48,861 nucleotides of DNA. It comes from an uncultured beta proteobacterium (lineage in GTDB: Bacteria; Pseudomonadota; Gammaproteobacteria; Burkholderiales; Burkholderiaceae_B). The notes under the pieces are model-generated. The model did not search any database, was not told the origin of the DNA, and worked only from the letters and a program-made list of their open reading frames with translations. Both the position numbers and the translations under genes were made by a program. Of this stretch, positions 35,488 to 44,564 are shown piece after piece. The stretch spans positions 1-48,861 of the forward strand of contig CAINDJ010000244.1 in NCBI GenBank assembly GCA_903847325.1. Direction: 5' to 3'. Within the stretch, counting starts at the first letter, position 1; each line of letters starts with the position of its first letter.

Positions 35488-35513
35488 AATCCCCTCCTTG
35501 AGGGGATTTTTTT
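35488..35513 (+). terminator. Intrinsic terminator after tRNA-Leu
   Basis: AATCCCCT pairs with AGGGGATT around CCTTG, followed by a run of T through 35513. 20 nt after the tRNA. Confidence 0.9.
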
Positions 35514-35544
35514 ACGCCATTTTTACAGGTTATTTGTAAAAGTT

Positions 35545-35558
35545 TTGTTATAGATCAA
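35545..35558 (+). promoter_or_regulatory. FNR/ANR-type box upstream of NMO-hemN
   Basis: TTGTT-ATAG-ATCAA differs from the FNR consensus TTGAT-N4-ATCAA at one base. It lies 72-85 bp upstream of the first gene of an operon that contains hemN, a classical FNR/ANR target. If it activates from -41.5, transcription would start near 35593. Confidence 0.6.
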
Positions 35559-35629
35559 ATACTTGAAACTTCAGTTCTTCATTTGCAGGCAATTTGGGTT
35601 TATCTTGGCTTATCGTAAGGAAACCCTTG

Positions 35630-36883
35630 ATGACCTTGAATTCACAGCACGTTCAGTTAAACCCAGCCACTGCAGCGACTCATCCAGATTATTCCGGCTT
35701 TAAACCGCTCAAGCTAGCAGGTAAGGAGATTTTGCCGATCGTGCAGGGCGGTATGGGCGTAGGCGTTTCTGCCCACAGACTCGCAGGCGCGGTTGCACGT
35801 GAAAACGCGATGGGGACTATTGCAAGTATCGATTTGCGGCACCACCACCCAGATTTGATGGAGCAAACGGATCGCTGTCGCGACCGAGATGCGATTGATC
35901 GCGCCAACCTGATTGCGCTGGACCGGGAAATCAAAGCCGCACGCGCGCTTTCTGAAGGCCGTGGCCTGATTGCGGTCAATGTCATGAAAGCGGTTCGCGA
36001 ACATCCCGCGCTGGTTCGCCAAACCTGTGAGTCAGGCGCCGATGTGTTGGTGATGGGGGCAGGATTACCAATTGATTTACCAGAGATGGTGGCGGATTAC
36101 CCAAAAATAGCGTTGGTACCCATCCTGTCCGAATCGCGTGGCGTGGCGATCGTTATGAAAAAATGGCTTAAAAAAGGCCGCTGTCCTGATGCGATCGTCA
36201 TTGAGCATCCGGGTCTGGCAGGTGGACATCTCGGTGCAGCCAAGGTTGCAGACTTACATTCACCCAAATTTGAATTTGAAACCGTTCTGCAAGAGTGTCA
36301 GGCTTTGTTTGCCGAGCTGGGACTTGGTGCGGACGCACCACCCTTAATTCTCGCGGGTGGTATTGATAGTCACGAAAAAGTGCGTCGCTGGCTCCATGCT
36401 GGGGCGAGTGCCGTGCAGCTCGGGACCGCTTTTGCCGTGAGTGCAGAGGGTGACGCGCATATCAATTTCAAAAATGTATTGATGCAGGCTAACCCTTGTG
36501 AGTTGACTGAGTTTGTCAGTGTGGCAGGTTTACCAGCCAGAGCTGTCCCTACCCATTGGCTCAATCAGTATCAGCTCCATGAGGGGCAGATGCAGGCGAG
36601 TGCCAAAGCAGATCCCAGACGTTGTGCCCAGCGTGCGGATTGCCTGACGCAATGTGGCTTGCGTGACGGTAACAGTCGCGTAGGACAGTTTTGTATTGAT
36701 ACCAAACTGGTTTCTGCCTTGAAGGGCGAGGTAGGTAAAGGTTTGTTTTTCCGCGGTGCGGGCAAACTGCCCTTTGGTGAGGAAATACGCCCAGTCAGAG
36801 AGCTGATTACCTATCTCCTCAGTGGCCTGATGCCACCAGCGCTTGCGCAAATGAATACGTCCTTGGATATGCAAGCCGCGTAA
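35630..36883 (+). CDS. Nitronate monooxygenase-family flavoprotein
   Basis: 417 residues from ATG 35630 (AAGGAAACCCTTG upstream; an in-frame start 12 codons earlier lacks support). FMN-dependent TIM barrel: PIVQGGMGVGVSAHRLAGAV at the N-terminus, the family GGH motif EHPGLAGGHLG, and the phosphate-binding LAGGIDSHEKVRRWL / GASAVQLGTAF. Longer than the usual 330-360 residues because of a C-terminal extension with cysteines (C-x6-C-x3-C spacing in RRCAQRADCLTQCGLR, then GQFCID). Its role there, possibly metal binding, is unknown. Oxidises nitronates or related substrates. 20 nt before hemN. Confidence 0.85.
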   Translation: MTLNSQHVQLNPATAATHPDYSGFKPLKLAGKEILPIVQGGMGVGVSAHRLAGAVARENAMGTIASIDLRHHHPDLMEQTDRCRDRDAIDRANLIALDREIKAARALSEGRGLIAVNVMKAVREHPALVRQTCESGADVLVMGAGLPIDLPEMVADYPKIALVPILSESRGVAIVMKKWLKKGRCPDAIVIEHPGLAGGHLGAAKVADLHSPKFEFETVLQECQALFAELGLGADAPPLILAGGIDSHEKVRRWLHAGASAVQLGTAFAVSAEGDAHINFKNVLMQANPCELTEFVSVAGLPARAVPTHWLNQYQLHEGQMQASAKADPRRCAQRADCLTQCGLRDGNSRVGQFCIDTKLVSALKGEVGKGLFFRGAGKLPFGEEIRPVRELITYLLSGLMPPALAQMNTSLDMQAA

Positions 36884-36903
36884 CGTTCGCTGGGAGAAAG
36901 ATT

Positions 36904-38301
36904 ATGCAGATTAAACACGTTACCCCAGTTGAATTTGATACCGCTCTCATCGTCAAGCATGATGGCAGCGGTCCCCGATATACCTCTTATCCCACGGCAG
37001 ATCGTTTTGCGGCCGGAACGATCACGCAGCAGTATTTGACCGCACTCCATGCGCGCCAGATTGAGCGCCCGAATGCTGCGTTATCCCTCTACGTGCATTT
37101 GCCGTTTTGCGATACCGTTTGTTACTACTGTGCTTGTAACAAAATAGCGACGAAAGATCGTGGTCGTGCAGATGTCTATCTGGATTATCTGGAAAAAGAA
37201 ATCACGCTGGTTCGGGCAGAGTTTTCATCGCAACCCGAAGTCAGTCAGCTGCACTTTGGGGGTGGTACGCCAACATTTTTGACCAATGCGCAGATGGAGC
37301 GTTTGCTGGGGATGCTGAAATCAGCTTTCACCTTTAAACCTGACGCCGAGTGTTCGGTCGAGATTGATCCGCGCAGATTAAATCCTGGTGCGCTGGAGCT
37401 GATGGCGCAGCATGGCTTTAACCGCATGAGTATTGGCGTGCAGGATCTCGATCCCGCCGTGCAAAAGGCAGTAAATCGTATCCAGCCACCCGAGGTGACT
37501 GAGTCTGTGCTGGAGCAGGGGCGCAAGCTTGGATACAGCTCAATTAATCTGGATCTGATTTACGGTTTACCCAAACAATCTGTGCAAACGATGCAGGCGA
37601 CCTTAACAACGGTCTTGCAGTGGCGACCCGAGCGTATTGCTCTCTATAGCTATGCGCATTTACCTGAGCGATTCATGCCGCAGCGCCGGATCGACACAGC
37701 AGAAATCCCAGCACCCGCTGAAAAGCTCGCGATGCTCAAACTCGCCGTCACGACATTGCTCAACGCCGGGTATGTGTATATCGGGATGGATCATTTCGCC
37801 TTGCCTGAAGACGAACTAGCGATTGCGCTAGATCAGGGGACGTTGCAACGAAATTTTCAAGGCTACGCGACCCAAGCGGATTGCGATTTAGTTGCGCTTG
37901 GCGTGTCATCCATTAGTCGCATCGGGAACGTATACGCGCAAAACGAGCGTGATCTGGATGCGTATTATGCTGCGCTCGATCAAGGACGACTGCCGCTTGC
38001 CAAAGGACTTGAAATGTCACGCGACGACCTGGTGCGTCGGGCGGTCATTCATGATTTGTTATGCCAGTCCGAAATCGTCATCGCTGATTTTGAGGCGCAG
38101 TGGGATGTGGATTTCGCCACGTACTTTGCACCTGATCTAGAGCAATTACAAGATCTAGAAAAAGATGGGTTGGTGGCTGTGACGGCAGAGGCCATCAGGA
38201 TTACGCCTAAAGGGCGGTTCCTGGCACGTATTGTTGCGATGCGTTTTGATCGCTATTTGCGCGAGGCACGCACGACTGCTAAATATTCGAAGGTGATTTG
38301 A
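36904..38301 (+). CDS. hemN: Oxygen-independent coproporphyrinogen III dehydrogenase
   Basis: 465 residues, ATG 36904 after GGGAGAAAG. Radical SAM enzyme of anaerobic heme synthesis. The characteristic GPRYTSYPTA precedes the [4Fe-4S] site HLPFCDTVCYYCACNK (C69, C73, C76, with C78 as the extra HemN cysteine). SAM-binding FGGGTPTF and the C-terminal HemN domain (about 360-455) are present. Downstream of the FNR-type box with the NMO gene, consistent with low-oxygen induction. Ends 14 nt from convergent moaC. Confidence 0.95.
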   Translation: MQIKHVTPVEFDTALIVKHDGSGPRYTSYPTADRFAAGTITQQYLTALHARQIERPNAALSLYVHLPFCDTVCYYCACNKIATKDRGRADVYLDYLEKEITLVRAEFSSQPEVSQLHFGGGTPTFLTNAQMERLLGMLKSAFTFKPDAECSVEIDPRRLNPGALELMAQHGFNRMSIGVQDLDPAVQKAVNRIQPPEVTESVLEQGRKLGYSSINLDLIYGLPKQSVQTMQATLTTVLQWRPERIALYSYAHLPERFMPQRRIDTAEIPAPAEKLAMLKLAVTTLLNAGYVYIGMDHFALPEDELAIALDQGTLQRNFQGYATQADCDLVALGVSSISRIGNVYAQNERDLDAYYAALDQGRLPLAKGLEMSRDDLVRRAVIHDLLCQSEIVIADFEAQWDVDFATYFAPDLEQLQDLEKDGLVAVTAEAIRITPKGRFLARIVAMRFDRYLREARTTAKYSKVI

Positions 38302-38315
38302 TTTCGGATAACGAT

Positions 38316-38792
38316 TTACGCCACCCAGCTCCCCGACTTGCCACCATGCTTTTCCAACAGCCTGACCCCAACAATCACCATGCCTCGATCGATCGCTTTC
38401 AGCATGTCATAGATAGTGAGCAATGCTACGCTAGCAGCTGTCAGCGCTTCCATCTCAACACCCGTGCGACCAACGGTTTCAGAGCAGGTCGTACACGTCA
38501 CAGAAGAAGACTCGGGGTGTAATTCAAAATCTACGGTGACGCGCGTAAGCGGTATAGGGTGGCAAAGCGGGATCAGCGATCCTGTTTGCTTTGCACCCAT
38601 GATTCCCGCAAGCCTCGCAATCCCCAACACATCCCCTTTGGCCGCCTGGCCAGAGGAGAGCTTTGCAAAGGTCGCCGCTTGCATCGTGATCTTGCCTTGA
38701 GCAATCGCACGACGATGTGTTTCTGCTTTGGCTGAGACATCCACCATATGGGCCTGGCCTGCAGCGTCAAAGTGGGTGAGATCTTGAGTCAT
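38316..38792 (-). CDS. moaC: Cyclic pyranopterin monophosphate synthase
   Basis: 158 residues. Second enzyme of Moco synthesis, converting the MoaA product to cPMP. Conserved [28 protein letters not shown], and [24 protein letters not shown]. Start ATG overlaps the mobA stop (ATGA). Last gene of the minus-strand Moco operon. Confidence 0.96.
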   Translation of the reverse strand: MTQDLTHFDAAGQAHMVDVSAKAETHRRAIAQGKITMQAATFAKLSSGQAAKGDVLGIARLAGIMGAKQTGSLIPLCHPIPLTRVTVDFELHPESSSVTCTTCSETVGRTGVEMEALTAASVALLTIYDMLKAIDRGMVIVGVRLLEKHGGKSGSWVA

Positions 38793-39376
38793 GCCGAATT
38801 CCGTTTGGTCTGGAATGTATCCAGTGTGTTGAAGTTCCTGAATGCATCTGCATCATCAAAAGCGACCGTGATTGCACGCGCTTTCTCAAGCCACGCGACG
38901 ACCGAACCATGACCTGTATCCAGAAATTGTCCAAGAGACCCGCTTAAGGATGGGTGAAGTAAGCAGCACAGCGGATGGGGACCATCTGCGGTCGTTGCAT
39001 AAGCAGCCATTGCATCTGGATGCTCATCCATGGCTTGTTGCAGTCTTTCAAATAAATCCAGAGGCAACAACGGCGTGTCACAGGGTACGACCAGGAGATT
39101 GTTTTTTTTACAGCGCATGAGTCCCGCCTCAACGCCGGCGAGCGGTCCCGCAAAATCAGCGCGTTCGTCCGGGGCAACAAGATGTCCGGTTTGCTGATAC
39201 GCATCGATATTGCGATTGGCGCTGATAATCGTGCGAGTAGGGGGAGGGCTTTGTTGCCCCAGGCGTTGCATCACGTGCTCAATCAGCGGGTGGCCCTCCC
39301 ACATGATCCAGCCTTTGTCGCGGCCAGACATTCTGCTGCCACGACCACCTGCGAGAATCAGTGCGTCGTACGTCAT
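38789..39376 (-). CDS. mobA: Molybdenum cofactor guanylyltransferase
   Basis: 195 residues from the ATG overlapping the moaE stop (ATGA). GTP-binding [17 protein letters not shown] at the N-terminus, [18 protein letters not shown], and the [10 protein letters not shown] metal/GTP segment. Attaches GMP to Mo-molybdopterin to give the bis-MGD form used by DMSO-reductase-family enzymes such as nitrate reductase and formate dehydrogenase. Confidence 0.93.
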   Translation of the reverse strand: MTYDALILAGGRGSRMSGRDKGWIMWEGHPLIEHVMQRLGQQSPPPTRTIISANRNIDAYQQTGHLVAPDERADFAGPLAGVEAGLMRCKKNNLLVVPCDTPLLPLDLFERLQQAMDEHPDAMAAYATTADGPHPLCCLLHPSLSGSLGQFLDTGHGSVVAWLEKARAITVAFDDADAFRNFNTLDTFQTKRNSA

Positions 39377-39870
39377 TTTTGCTCCCACTTCGCGGCTGCG
39401 TGATCATCGCTTTCGCGTGCTTCGATCCAGCGAGGACCATCCGGCGTCCATTCTTTTTTCCAGAAAGGCGCTTCGGTTTTTAGGTAATCCATGATGAACG
39501 TGTTGGCCTCATAGGCATCGCCGCGATGTGGGCTGGCGGTGAGGACTAAAACAATCTGATCCCCCGGATACATCTTACCCACGCGGTGCACGATGCGTGC
39601 GGCTTGGAGAGCCCAGCGTTTGCGCGCCTCGGCAAGGATGTTGGCAAGCGTTTTTTCGGTCATGCCAGGATAGTGTTCCAGCTCGAGTGCGACGACATCG
39701 TCGGCCAGATTCAAATCTCGTACCATGCCTATAAAACCGACCACCGCGCCAATGCCTCTGTCATCACTAACCAGACGGGCATGTTCGGTATTTAAATCAA
39801 AGTCTTCGTGTTGTACCGCAACCGAAAATCGATTGTCAGTCTGGTTGATTTTTTCTTGGGTATTGGACAC
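39373..39870 (-). CDS. moaE: Molybdopterin synthase catalytic subunit
   Basis: 165 residues. Family features: GAVVGFIGMVRD, LELEHYPGMTEKTL, RIVHRVGKMYPGDQIVLV, HRGDAYEAN, and the catalytic Lys-containing APFWKKEW. Partners the neighbouring MoaD, whose GG tail enters its active site. 6 nt after moaD. Confidence 0.95.
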   Translation of the reverse strand: MSNTQEKINQTDNRFSVAVQHEDFDLNTEHARLVSDDRGIGAVVGFIGMVRDLNLADDVVALELEHYPGMTEKTLANILAEARKRWALQAARIVHRVGKMYPGDQIVLVLTASPHRGDAYEANTFIMDYLKTEAPFWKKEWTPDGPRWIEARESDDHAAAKWEQK

Positions 39871-39876
39871 GATTAC

Positions 39877-40134
39877 TCAGCCTCCCGTGACAGGTCTGAA
39901 TATCGCAACTTCAGCACCGTCTGCGAGCGCTGTGTCGAGCTCGACCATGTCCTGATTCATCGCTACACGAAATGCCGCGCCACCTGTGAAGGTTTCAAGC
40001 CACACCCCGCCTCGTGTACTCAAATGATGTATGAGGTCGGCAATCGTCACGACCGATTCGGGTGCGATCAGCGTCTCTTCGGCAAGGCCGAAACGCTCAC
40101 GCAATTGTGCAAAATAAAGAACCTTCAGACGCAT
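39877..40134 (-). CDS. moaD: Molybdopterin synthase sulfur-carrier subunit
   Basis: 85 residues, ubiquitin-like fold, ending in the required Gly-Gly (FRPVTGG) that is thiocarboxylated to deliver sulfur. N-terminal KVLYFAQLRERFGLAEE is typical. ATG at 40134; a GTG immediately upstream would add one Met. Confidence 0.94.
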   Translation of the reverse strand: MRLKVLYFAQLRERFGLAEETLIAPESVVTIADLIHHLSTRGGVWLETFTGGAAFRVAMNQDMVELDTALADGAEVAIFRPVTGG

Positions 40135-40154
40135 CACGGATGGCTCAATTTAAA

Positions 40155-41381
40155 TTAAAAATTCAACAGATCGGAGATAGACAGGTACTGTACTTTGTCA
40201 CCGACTTTAACTTGCGTTTCTGCAGGCAGATCGACCAGTCCATCGGCCCAGGCCAGACTGCTCATGACACCTGAACCCTGATTCGGCCACAATTGCAACG
40301 TGTCTTGACCTGAGGCATTACGCTCGAGTTTTACGCGTAAAAATTCACGACGCTTATCGGGGCGCGGCCAGTTAAAAGCTGCCTCTGCAGTGAGGTAGCG
40401 TAGTGCTGTATCGGCAGCACCCATGCGCTTGAGCAAAAATGGACGGGCCATCAACAGGAATGTGACAAAGGCACTCACTGGGTTGCCGGGTAATCCAATG
40501 AAATCAGCCTGACCCACTTTGCCATAGGCGAGTGGCTTGCCGGGTTTCATGGAGATTTGCCAGAGATCGAGCTGCCCCAGCGCGAGTACAGCGGCTTTGA
40601 CGTGATCTTCTTCGCCGACCGATACGCCACCGCAGGTCATGACGATATCGTTTTCCGAGGCAGCTTGTTGCAATGCATCGCGCGTCGCCTGTGCAGAGTC
40701 GCGCACAATACCGTAGTCGGTGACCTCACAACCGAGCTGCTTGAGCAGTCCGTTGATTGCATAACGATTGCTGTTGTAAATCGCGCCAGGTGCCAGTGGC
40801 TGACCAGGTTCGGTGAGCTCATCACCGGTAAAAAACACACCTACTTTCAGTTGTCTGAACACATTGACTGCTGCCACACCAATTGAGGCGAGCATCGCTA
40901 ATTGCGCAGGACCCATGCGTTGACCACAAGTCAGTACCGTATCGTCTTGTGCAATGTCTTCGCCTTTGCGACGGATGTGCTGGTGCAAACTCACCGTCTG
41001 TGTCAGTGCAATGCTGCCGTTTGATTCTGTCGTGTGCTCCTGCGGAACAACAACATTACATCCCTCGGGGATTGGGGCACCGGTAAAAATACGCGCCGCA
41101 GTGTTAGGGGCGAGTGCTGCGCCAGTTTGTCCGGCGGCAATGCGTTGCACGACCTCAAAACTCTCGGGGACTGCCGACATGTCAGCGATATGCAGGGCAT
41201 AGCCATCCATCGCCGAGTTATCAAAACCAGGGACATTGATGGGGGAGGTGACTGTTTGGGCGAGTACACGTCCTTGTGCCTGCAGCAACCCGACAGTGCC
41301 TTGCGCCGTGGGTATTGCGGCAAAGTCCAGCAGTTGGCGACGCGCGACATCAAAGTCGAGAAGTTGAGCTCTTGGTTTCAT
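40155..41381 (-). CDS. moeA: Molybdopterin molybdotransferase
   Basis: 408 residues from ATG 41381 (an upstream in-frame TTG adds eight). Inserts molybdate into adenylylated molybdopterin. Conserved FDNSAMDGYAL, IFTGAPIPEGCNVVVPQEHT, TGDELTEPG, TCGGVSVGEEDHVK, PGKPLAYGK and LPGNPVSAFVTF. The C-terminal domain continues to residue 408. 20 nt before moaD; 63 nt after moaA. Confidence 0.95.
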   Translation of the reverse strand: MKPRAQLLDFDVARRQLLDFAAIPTAQGTVGLLQAQGRVLAQTVTSPINVPGFDNSAMDGYALHIADMSAVPESFEVVQRIAAGQTGAALAPNTAARIFTGAPIPEGCNVVVPQEHTTESNGSIALTQTVSLHQHIRRKGEDIAQDDTVLTCGQRMGPAQLAMLASIGVAAVNVFRQLKVGVFFTGDELTEPGQPLAPGAIYNSNRYAINGLLKQLGCEVTDYGIVRDSAQATRDALQQAASENDIVMTCGGVSVGEEDHVKAAVLALGQLDLWQISMKPGKPLAYGKVGQADFIGLPGNPVSAFVTFLLMARPFLLKRMGAADTALRYLTAEAAFNWPRPDKRREFLRVKLERNASGQDTLQLWPNQGSGVMSSLAWADGLVDLPAETQVKVGDKVQYLSISDLLNF

Positions 41382-41444
41382 TGCGTTGAATGACTCTTGA
41401 TGCAAAAGAAGTATTTTGCCTGAACCGTAGCCTGATCTTGGCTA

Positions 41445-42437
41445 TTAACCGCCGGTTTGTGACATGAACCGGATAATTTTTGTTGGTGCAGTCAGGAATT
41501 CGTGACGTTCTGGTTTGAGCTCGATGCCTTCGCGGATCGTTTGCTCGAGTTCGGCGTCTGAGATCCCTGCACGCAGAAGAGGGCGTAATTCGACTTTTTC
41601 TTCTTGTCCCAGGCACAGGTACAACGTGCCATCAACAGAGAGTCGCACGCGATTGCACGTTGCGCAAAAATGCTGACTGATCGGGGTAATGAGGCCAATC
41701 TGACCGCGACCATCTTTAGTGCGCCAGTAACGTGCCGGACCGCCGCCCATTTCCTTGATTTCTGGAATCAGATCAAAACGCTCACGCAGACGCTCCAGGA
41801 TAGGGCCGAGCGGCGCGTAACTGGAAGCCAATCCGGTACTGCCCATTGGCATGGTTTCGATCATGCGCAAAATAAAGCCGCGACTGATGCAAAATTCAGC
41901 CATCGATTCGACTTCGTGTTCGTTAACGCCCGGCATCACGACCATATTGAGTTTGATGGGAGCAAAGCCAGCGGCTTCGGCGGCAGCCAGTCCTGCCATG
42001 ACGTCGTCAATCGAGTCGCGACCGGTGATTTGCGTGACGCATTCCCGCGTTAGACTATCCAGACTGATGTTCAATCGGGTCACGCCGGCCGCACGGAGCG
42101 CCTCGGCGTGTTTGGGTAATTGGGTGCCGTTGGTCGATAGTGACAAATCGCGGATACCAGGCAGGGCACTGATACGTGCAGCGAGATCAGGCAAATTGCG
42201 TCGCAGCAGAGGCTCGCCTCCGGTCAGACGCACGCGCGAGGTTCCCAGGCGGGCAAATGCACCGACGACACGCTCGATTTCGTCAAATGTCAGCCAGTCG
42301 CGGGGTTCTTGGTAGCCTTTAAAGCTTTTGGGCAGACAGTAGGTGCATTTCATGTCGCATCGGTCTGTGACGGACAGGCGCAGATACTCGATGCTGCGAC
42401 CAAAACGGTCTGTCAAAGGCGACTGAAGTTGTTCCAT
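41445..42437 (-). CDS. moaA: GTP 3',8-cyclase (Moco radical SAM enzyme)
   Basis: 330 residues from ATG 42437 (MEQLQSPLTDRFGR); the frame extends 14 codons upstream without family similarity. N-terminal [4Fe-4S] cysteines C27, C31, C34 in TDRCDMKCTYCLP. SAM region RLTGGEPLLRRNL and LSLSTNGTQLP. Second cluster cysteines in HFCATCNRVRLSVDGTLYLC. The C-terminus ends Gly-Gly (MSQTGG), required for catalysis in the family. First gene of moaA-moeA-moaD-moaE-mobA-moaC, divergent from modB. Confidence 0.96.
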   Translation of the reverse strand: MEQLQSPLTDRFGRSIEYLRLSVTDRCDMKCTYCLPKSFKGYQEPRDWLTFDEIERVVGAFARLGTSRVRLTGGEPLLRRNLPDLAARISALPGIRDLSLSTNGTQLPKHAEALRAAGVTRLNISLDSLTRECVTQITGRDSIDDVMAGLAAAEAAGFAPIKLNMVVMPGVNEHEVESMAEFCISRGFILRMIETMPMGSTGLASSYAPLGPILERLRERFDLIPEIKEMGGGPARYWRTKDGRGQIGLITPISQHFCATCNRVRLSVDGTLYLCLGQEEKVELRPLLRAGISDAELEQTIREGIELKPERHEFLTAPTKIIRFMSQTGG

Positions 42438-42636
42438 ATACGATATTGTCTTTCTACTTGTTTTAACCACTAGAATCACTTTACTCCGGTTTTCGGACGA
42501 TATCGAGATCTCCCTACAGATGACCCAAGAATATGTTGTTCTTTGTCTGGCTGTAATTGTGCTAACGCTATGATTTATTTGATTTTATGGAATTTTTGAT
42601 TGTGTGCGACCGAGCTAATTTTTTTGGAGTGTGGCG

Positions 42637-43317
42637 TTGACTGCAATCTGGCCAGCTTTGCTCGTCACGCTCAAGCTCGCTAGCCTGACGACCATTATTT
42701 TGCTGTTGCTCGGCACGCCCGTTGCCTGGTGGCTGGCGCGCACACGCTCTAGCTGGAAAACGCCTTTGTCAGCGCTAGTTGCCTTGCCCATGGTGCTGCC
42801 GCCTACTGTGCTGGGGTTTTATCTATTGATCGCGATGGGTCCAAATGGGTTTTTGGGACAGACCACGGCTGCGCTCGGCCTAGGTACGCTAGCCTTTACT
42901 TTCTGGGGGTTGTTGCTTGCCTCTGTGCTGTACTCGCTGCCTTTTGTCATTCAGCCTTTGCAAGCCGGATTTGTCGCGTTAGACCCGACGGTACTGGATG
43001 CCGCAGCGACCTTGCGTGCATCACCAGTGGATCGTTTCTTTTCAGTGGTGGTACCGATTTGCCGTCCCGCCTTTTTGACCGCAATCGTGATGGGGTTCGC
43101 GCATACGGTGGGTGAGTTTGGTGTGATTCTGATGGTGGGCGGCAATATTGAAGGTGAGACGCGGGTGTTGTCCGTCCTGCTTTACGACCGAGTCGAGTCG
43201 ATGGCCTATACCGAGGCACACTGGATTGCCGGCGGGTTACTGATATTTTCTTTTGTGATCTTACTGTTGATGCATGTGCTGAGTCACCGCCTTGCCAGGC
43301 AAGAGGGGCGCGTATGA
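42637..43317 (+). CDS. modB: Molybdate ABC transporter permease
   Basis: 226 residues. The likely start is the TTG at 42637, placed 7 nt after GGAG; the GTG two codons earlier is only 1 nt from it. Five hydrophobic segments, the family opening LKLASLTTIILLLLGTPVAW, LPMVLPPTVLGFYLL, and the EAA loop LDAAATLRASPVDRFFSVV. GFAHTVGEFGVILMVGGNI is strongly ModB. Overlaps modC by 4 nt (ATGA). No modA gene precedes it here, which is unusual. Confidence 0.92.
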   Translation: MTAIWPALLVTLKLASLTTIILLLLGTPVAWWLARTRSSWKTPLSALVALPMVLPPTVLGFYLLIAMGPNGFLGQTTAALGLGTLAFTFWGLLLASVLYSLPFVIQPLQAGFVALDPTVLDAAATLRASPVDRFFSVVVPICRPAFLTAIVMGFAHTVGEFGVILMVGGNIEGETRVLSVLLYDRVESMAYTEAHWIAGGLLIFSFVILLLMHVLSHRLARQEGRV

Positions 43318-44423
43318 CTCAACGTATCCAGTCAGTGCAGCCAGAATCGGTCAATGAGCGTATTGAATTGTCCTTACGGTTGCGTCGTGCTAATTTTGAT
43401 CTGGATGTCTCGTTAAATATTCCCGCGCATGGGACAACTGTTTTGTTTGGTCCCTCTGGCGCCGGCAAAACAAGTATTTTGCGAGCGATAGCAGGTTTGG
43501 AGCCCGAGGTGCGAGGCGACGTCTGCGTCAAAGGGCGTATATGGCAATCTGCGGACATCTTTGTACCGCCGCACGCGCGACGCGTTGGCTTTGTTTTTCA
43601 ACACTCTGCACTGCTGCCCCACTTGTCTGTGGAGCAAAATCTTCGTTATGGCTTTACGCGCGTGCAAGGCACCGAACTTGAATTTCGCGAGTGTGTCGAG
43701 CAGCTGGATTTGCAAGCCCTGATGCATCGCAAGATTGCGCAGCTCTCAGGTGGAGAACGCCAGCGTGTGGCGATGGGGCGTGCGCTGTTGACGCGTCCCG
43801 AAGTGCTGCTGATGGATGAGCCGCTCGCGGCGCTCGATACTGGCAGACGCACCGAGGTGCTCGGCTATCTGGAGCGCTTGAAACAGGTCACCTCAATTCC
43901 GATGATCTATGTCACCCATTCGGTCGACGAAATGTCGCGTCTGGCAGATCATCTCGTGTTGATGAAAGATGGCCGAGTACGACAGGCGGGCTCTGCACTC
44001 GAGGTCATGAATAGCCCTGATGTGCCGTTAGCGTTACGCGATGATGCAGGAGTTGTCGTGATGGCGCGCGTCAATCGCGTAGATGATCATGGCTTATTCA
44101 TGCTCTCAAGCGATCTGGGTGAGCTCTATGCTCAGGGCGCTGGTCATCAAGTCGGCGATCATCTGCGCGTGCGTATTCATGCACGAGATGTCAGTGTGAG
44201 TTTGAGCGAGCATCGCGATAGCAGTGTGCTCAATATCCTGCCCGCAACCGTCAAATCCATACGCCAGATTGTTTCTGGCCAGGTACTGGTTGAGCTCGGA
44301 GCTGGGGCCAATCAAGATCAGGCATTGTTTGTCAGGATTTCGCATGCCTCTGCAATGCGGTTGCAAATTAAAGAGGGCTTGCGTGTCTGGGCACAGATTA
44401 AGGCTGTTGCTTTACTGGCCTGA
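43314..44423 (+). CDS. modC: Molybdate ABC transporter ATPase
   Basis: 369 residues. Walker A GPSGAGKTS (near residue 47), signature LSGGERQRVAMGRAL, Walker B VLLMDEPLAALD, H-loop YVTHSVDEMSRLAD. A C-terminal TOBE/Mop-like molybdate-binding domain (about 300-367, including SVLNILPATVKSIRQIVSGQ) distinguishes ModC from other importer ATPases. Start ATG overlaps the modB stop. Supplies molybdate for the Moco genes on the other strand. Confidence 0.94.
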   Translation: MTQRIQSVQPESVNERIELSLRLRRANFDLDVSLNIPAHGTTVLFGPSGAGKTSILRAIAGLEPEVRGDVCVKGRIWQSADIFVPPHARRVGFVFQHSALLPHLSVEQNLRYGFTRVQGTELEFRECVEQLDLQALMHRKIAQLSGGERQRVAMGRALLTRPEVLLMDEPLAALDTGRRTEVLGYLERLKQVTSIPMIYVTHSVDEMSRLADHLVLMKDGRVRQAGSALEVMNSPDVPLALRDDAGVVVMARVNRVDDHGLFMLSSDLGELYAQGAGHQVGDHLRVRIHARDVSVSLSEHRDSSVLNILPATVKSIRQIVSGQVLVELGAGANQDQALFVRISHASAMRLQIKEGLRVWAQIKAVALLA

Positions 44424-44484
44424 TGCGTGACTTGCCTGACTAAAGGTGACGTCCGGATAGTGCCATTCAGGTCTGTTTATTATC

Positions 44485-44514
44485 TTGACGCAGATTAATT
44501 CATTGTTTTAAAAT
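44485..44514 (+). promoter_or_regulatory. Sigma-70 promoter of hipBA
   Basis: TTGACG (44485-44490), 18-bp spacer, TAAAAT (44509-44514). Predicted start near 44521. This places the ATG at 44517 upstream of the transcript, supporting the later TTG start for hipB. Confidence 0.65.
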
Positions 44515-44526
44515 GTATGCAATTAC

Positions 44527-44549
44527 AGTCTTTAATATTATTAAAGACT
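44527..44549. promoter_or_regulatory. 23-bp perfect palindrome, hipBA operator
   Basis: AGTCTTTAATA, a single central T, then TATTAAAGACT: two 11-bp arms without a mismatch. It starts 6 nt after the predicted transcription start and ends 15 nt before the hipB start codon. HipB dimers repress their own operon by binding inverted repeats, so this is the expected operator. A stem in the mRNA is also possible but would be AT-rich. Confidence 0.75.
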
Positions 44550-44564
44550 AATATTGGATACATT

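Noticed and set aside
42438-42636. Molybdenum cofactor riboswitch or ModE operator between moaA and modB
   Set aside because: No recognisable Moco-riboswitch helices. A TAACGCTA stretch near 42563 resembles half of a ModE site, but no matching second half is convincing.
44424-44516. tRNA-derived att site bounding the toxin-antitoxin patch
   Set aside because: No repeat of the tRNA-Ser 3' end could be found between modC and hipB, and no integrase gene is present.
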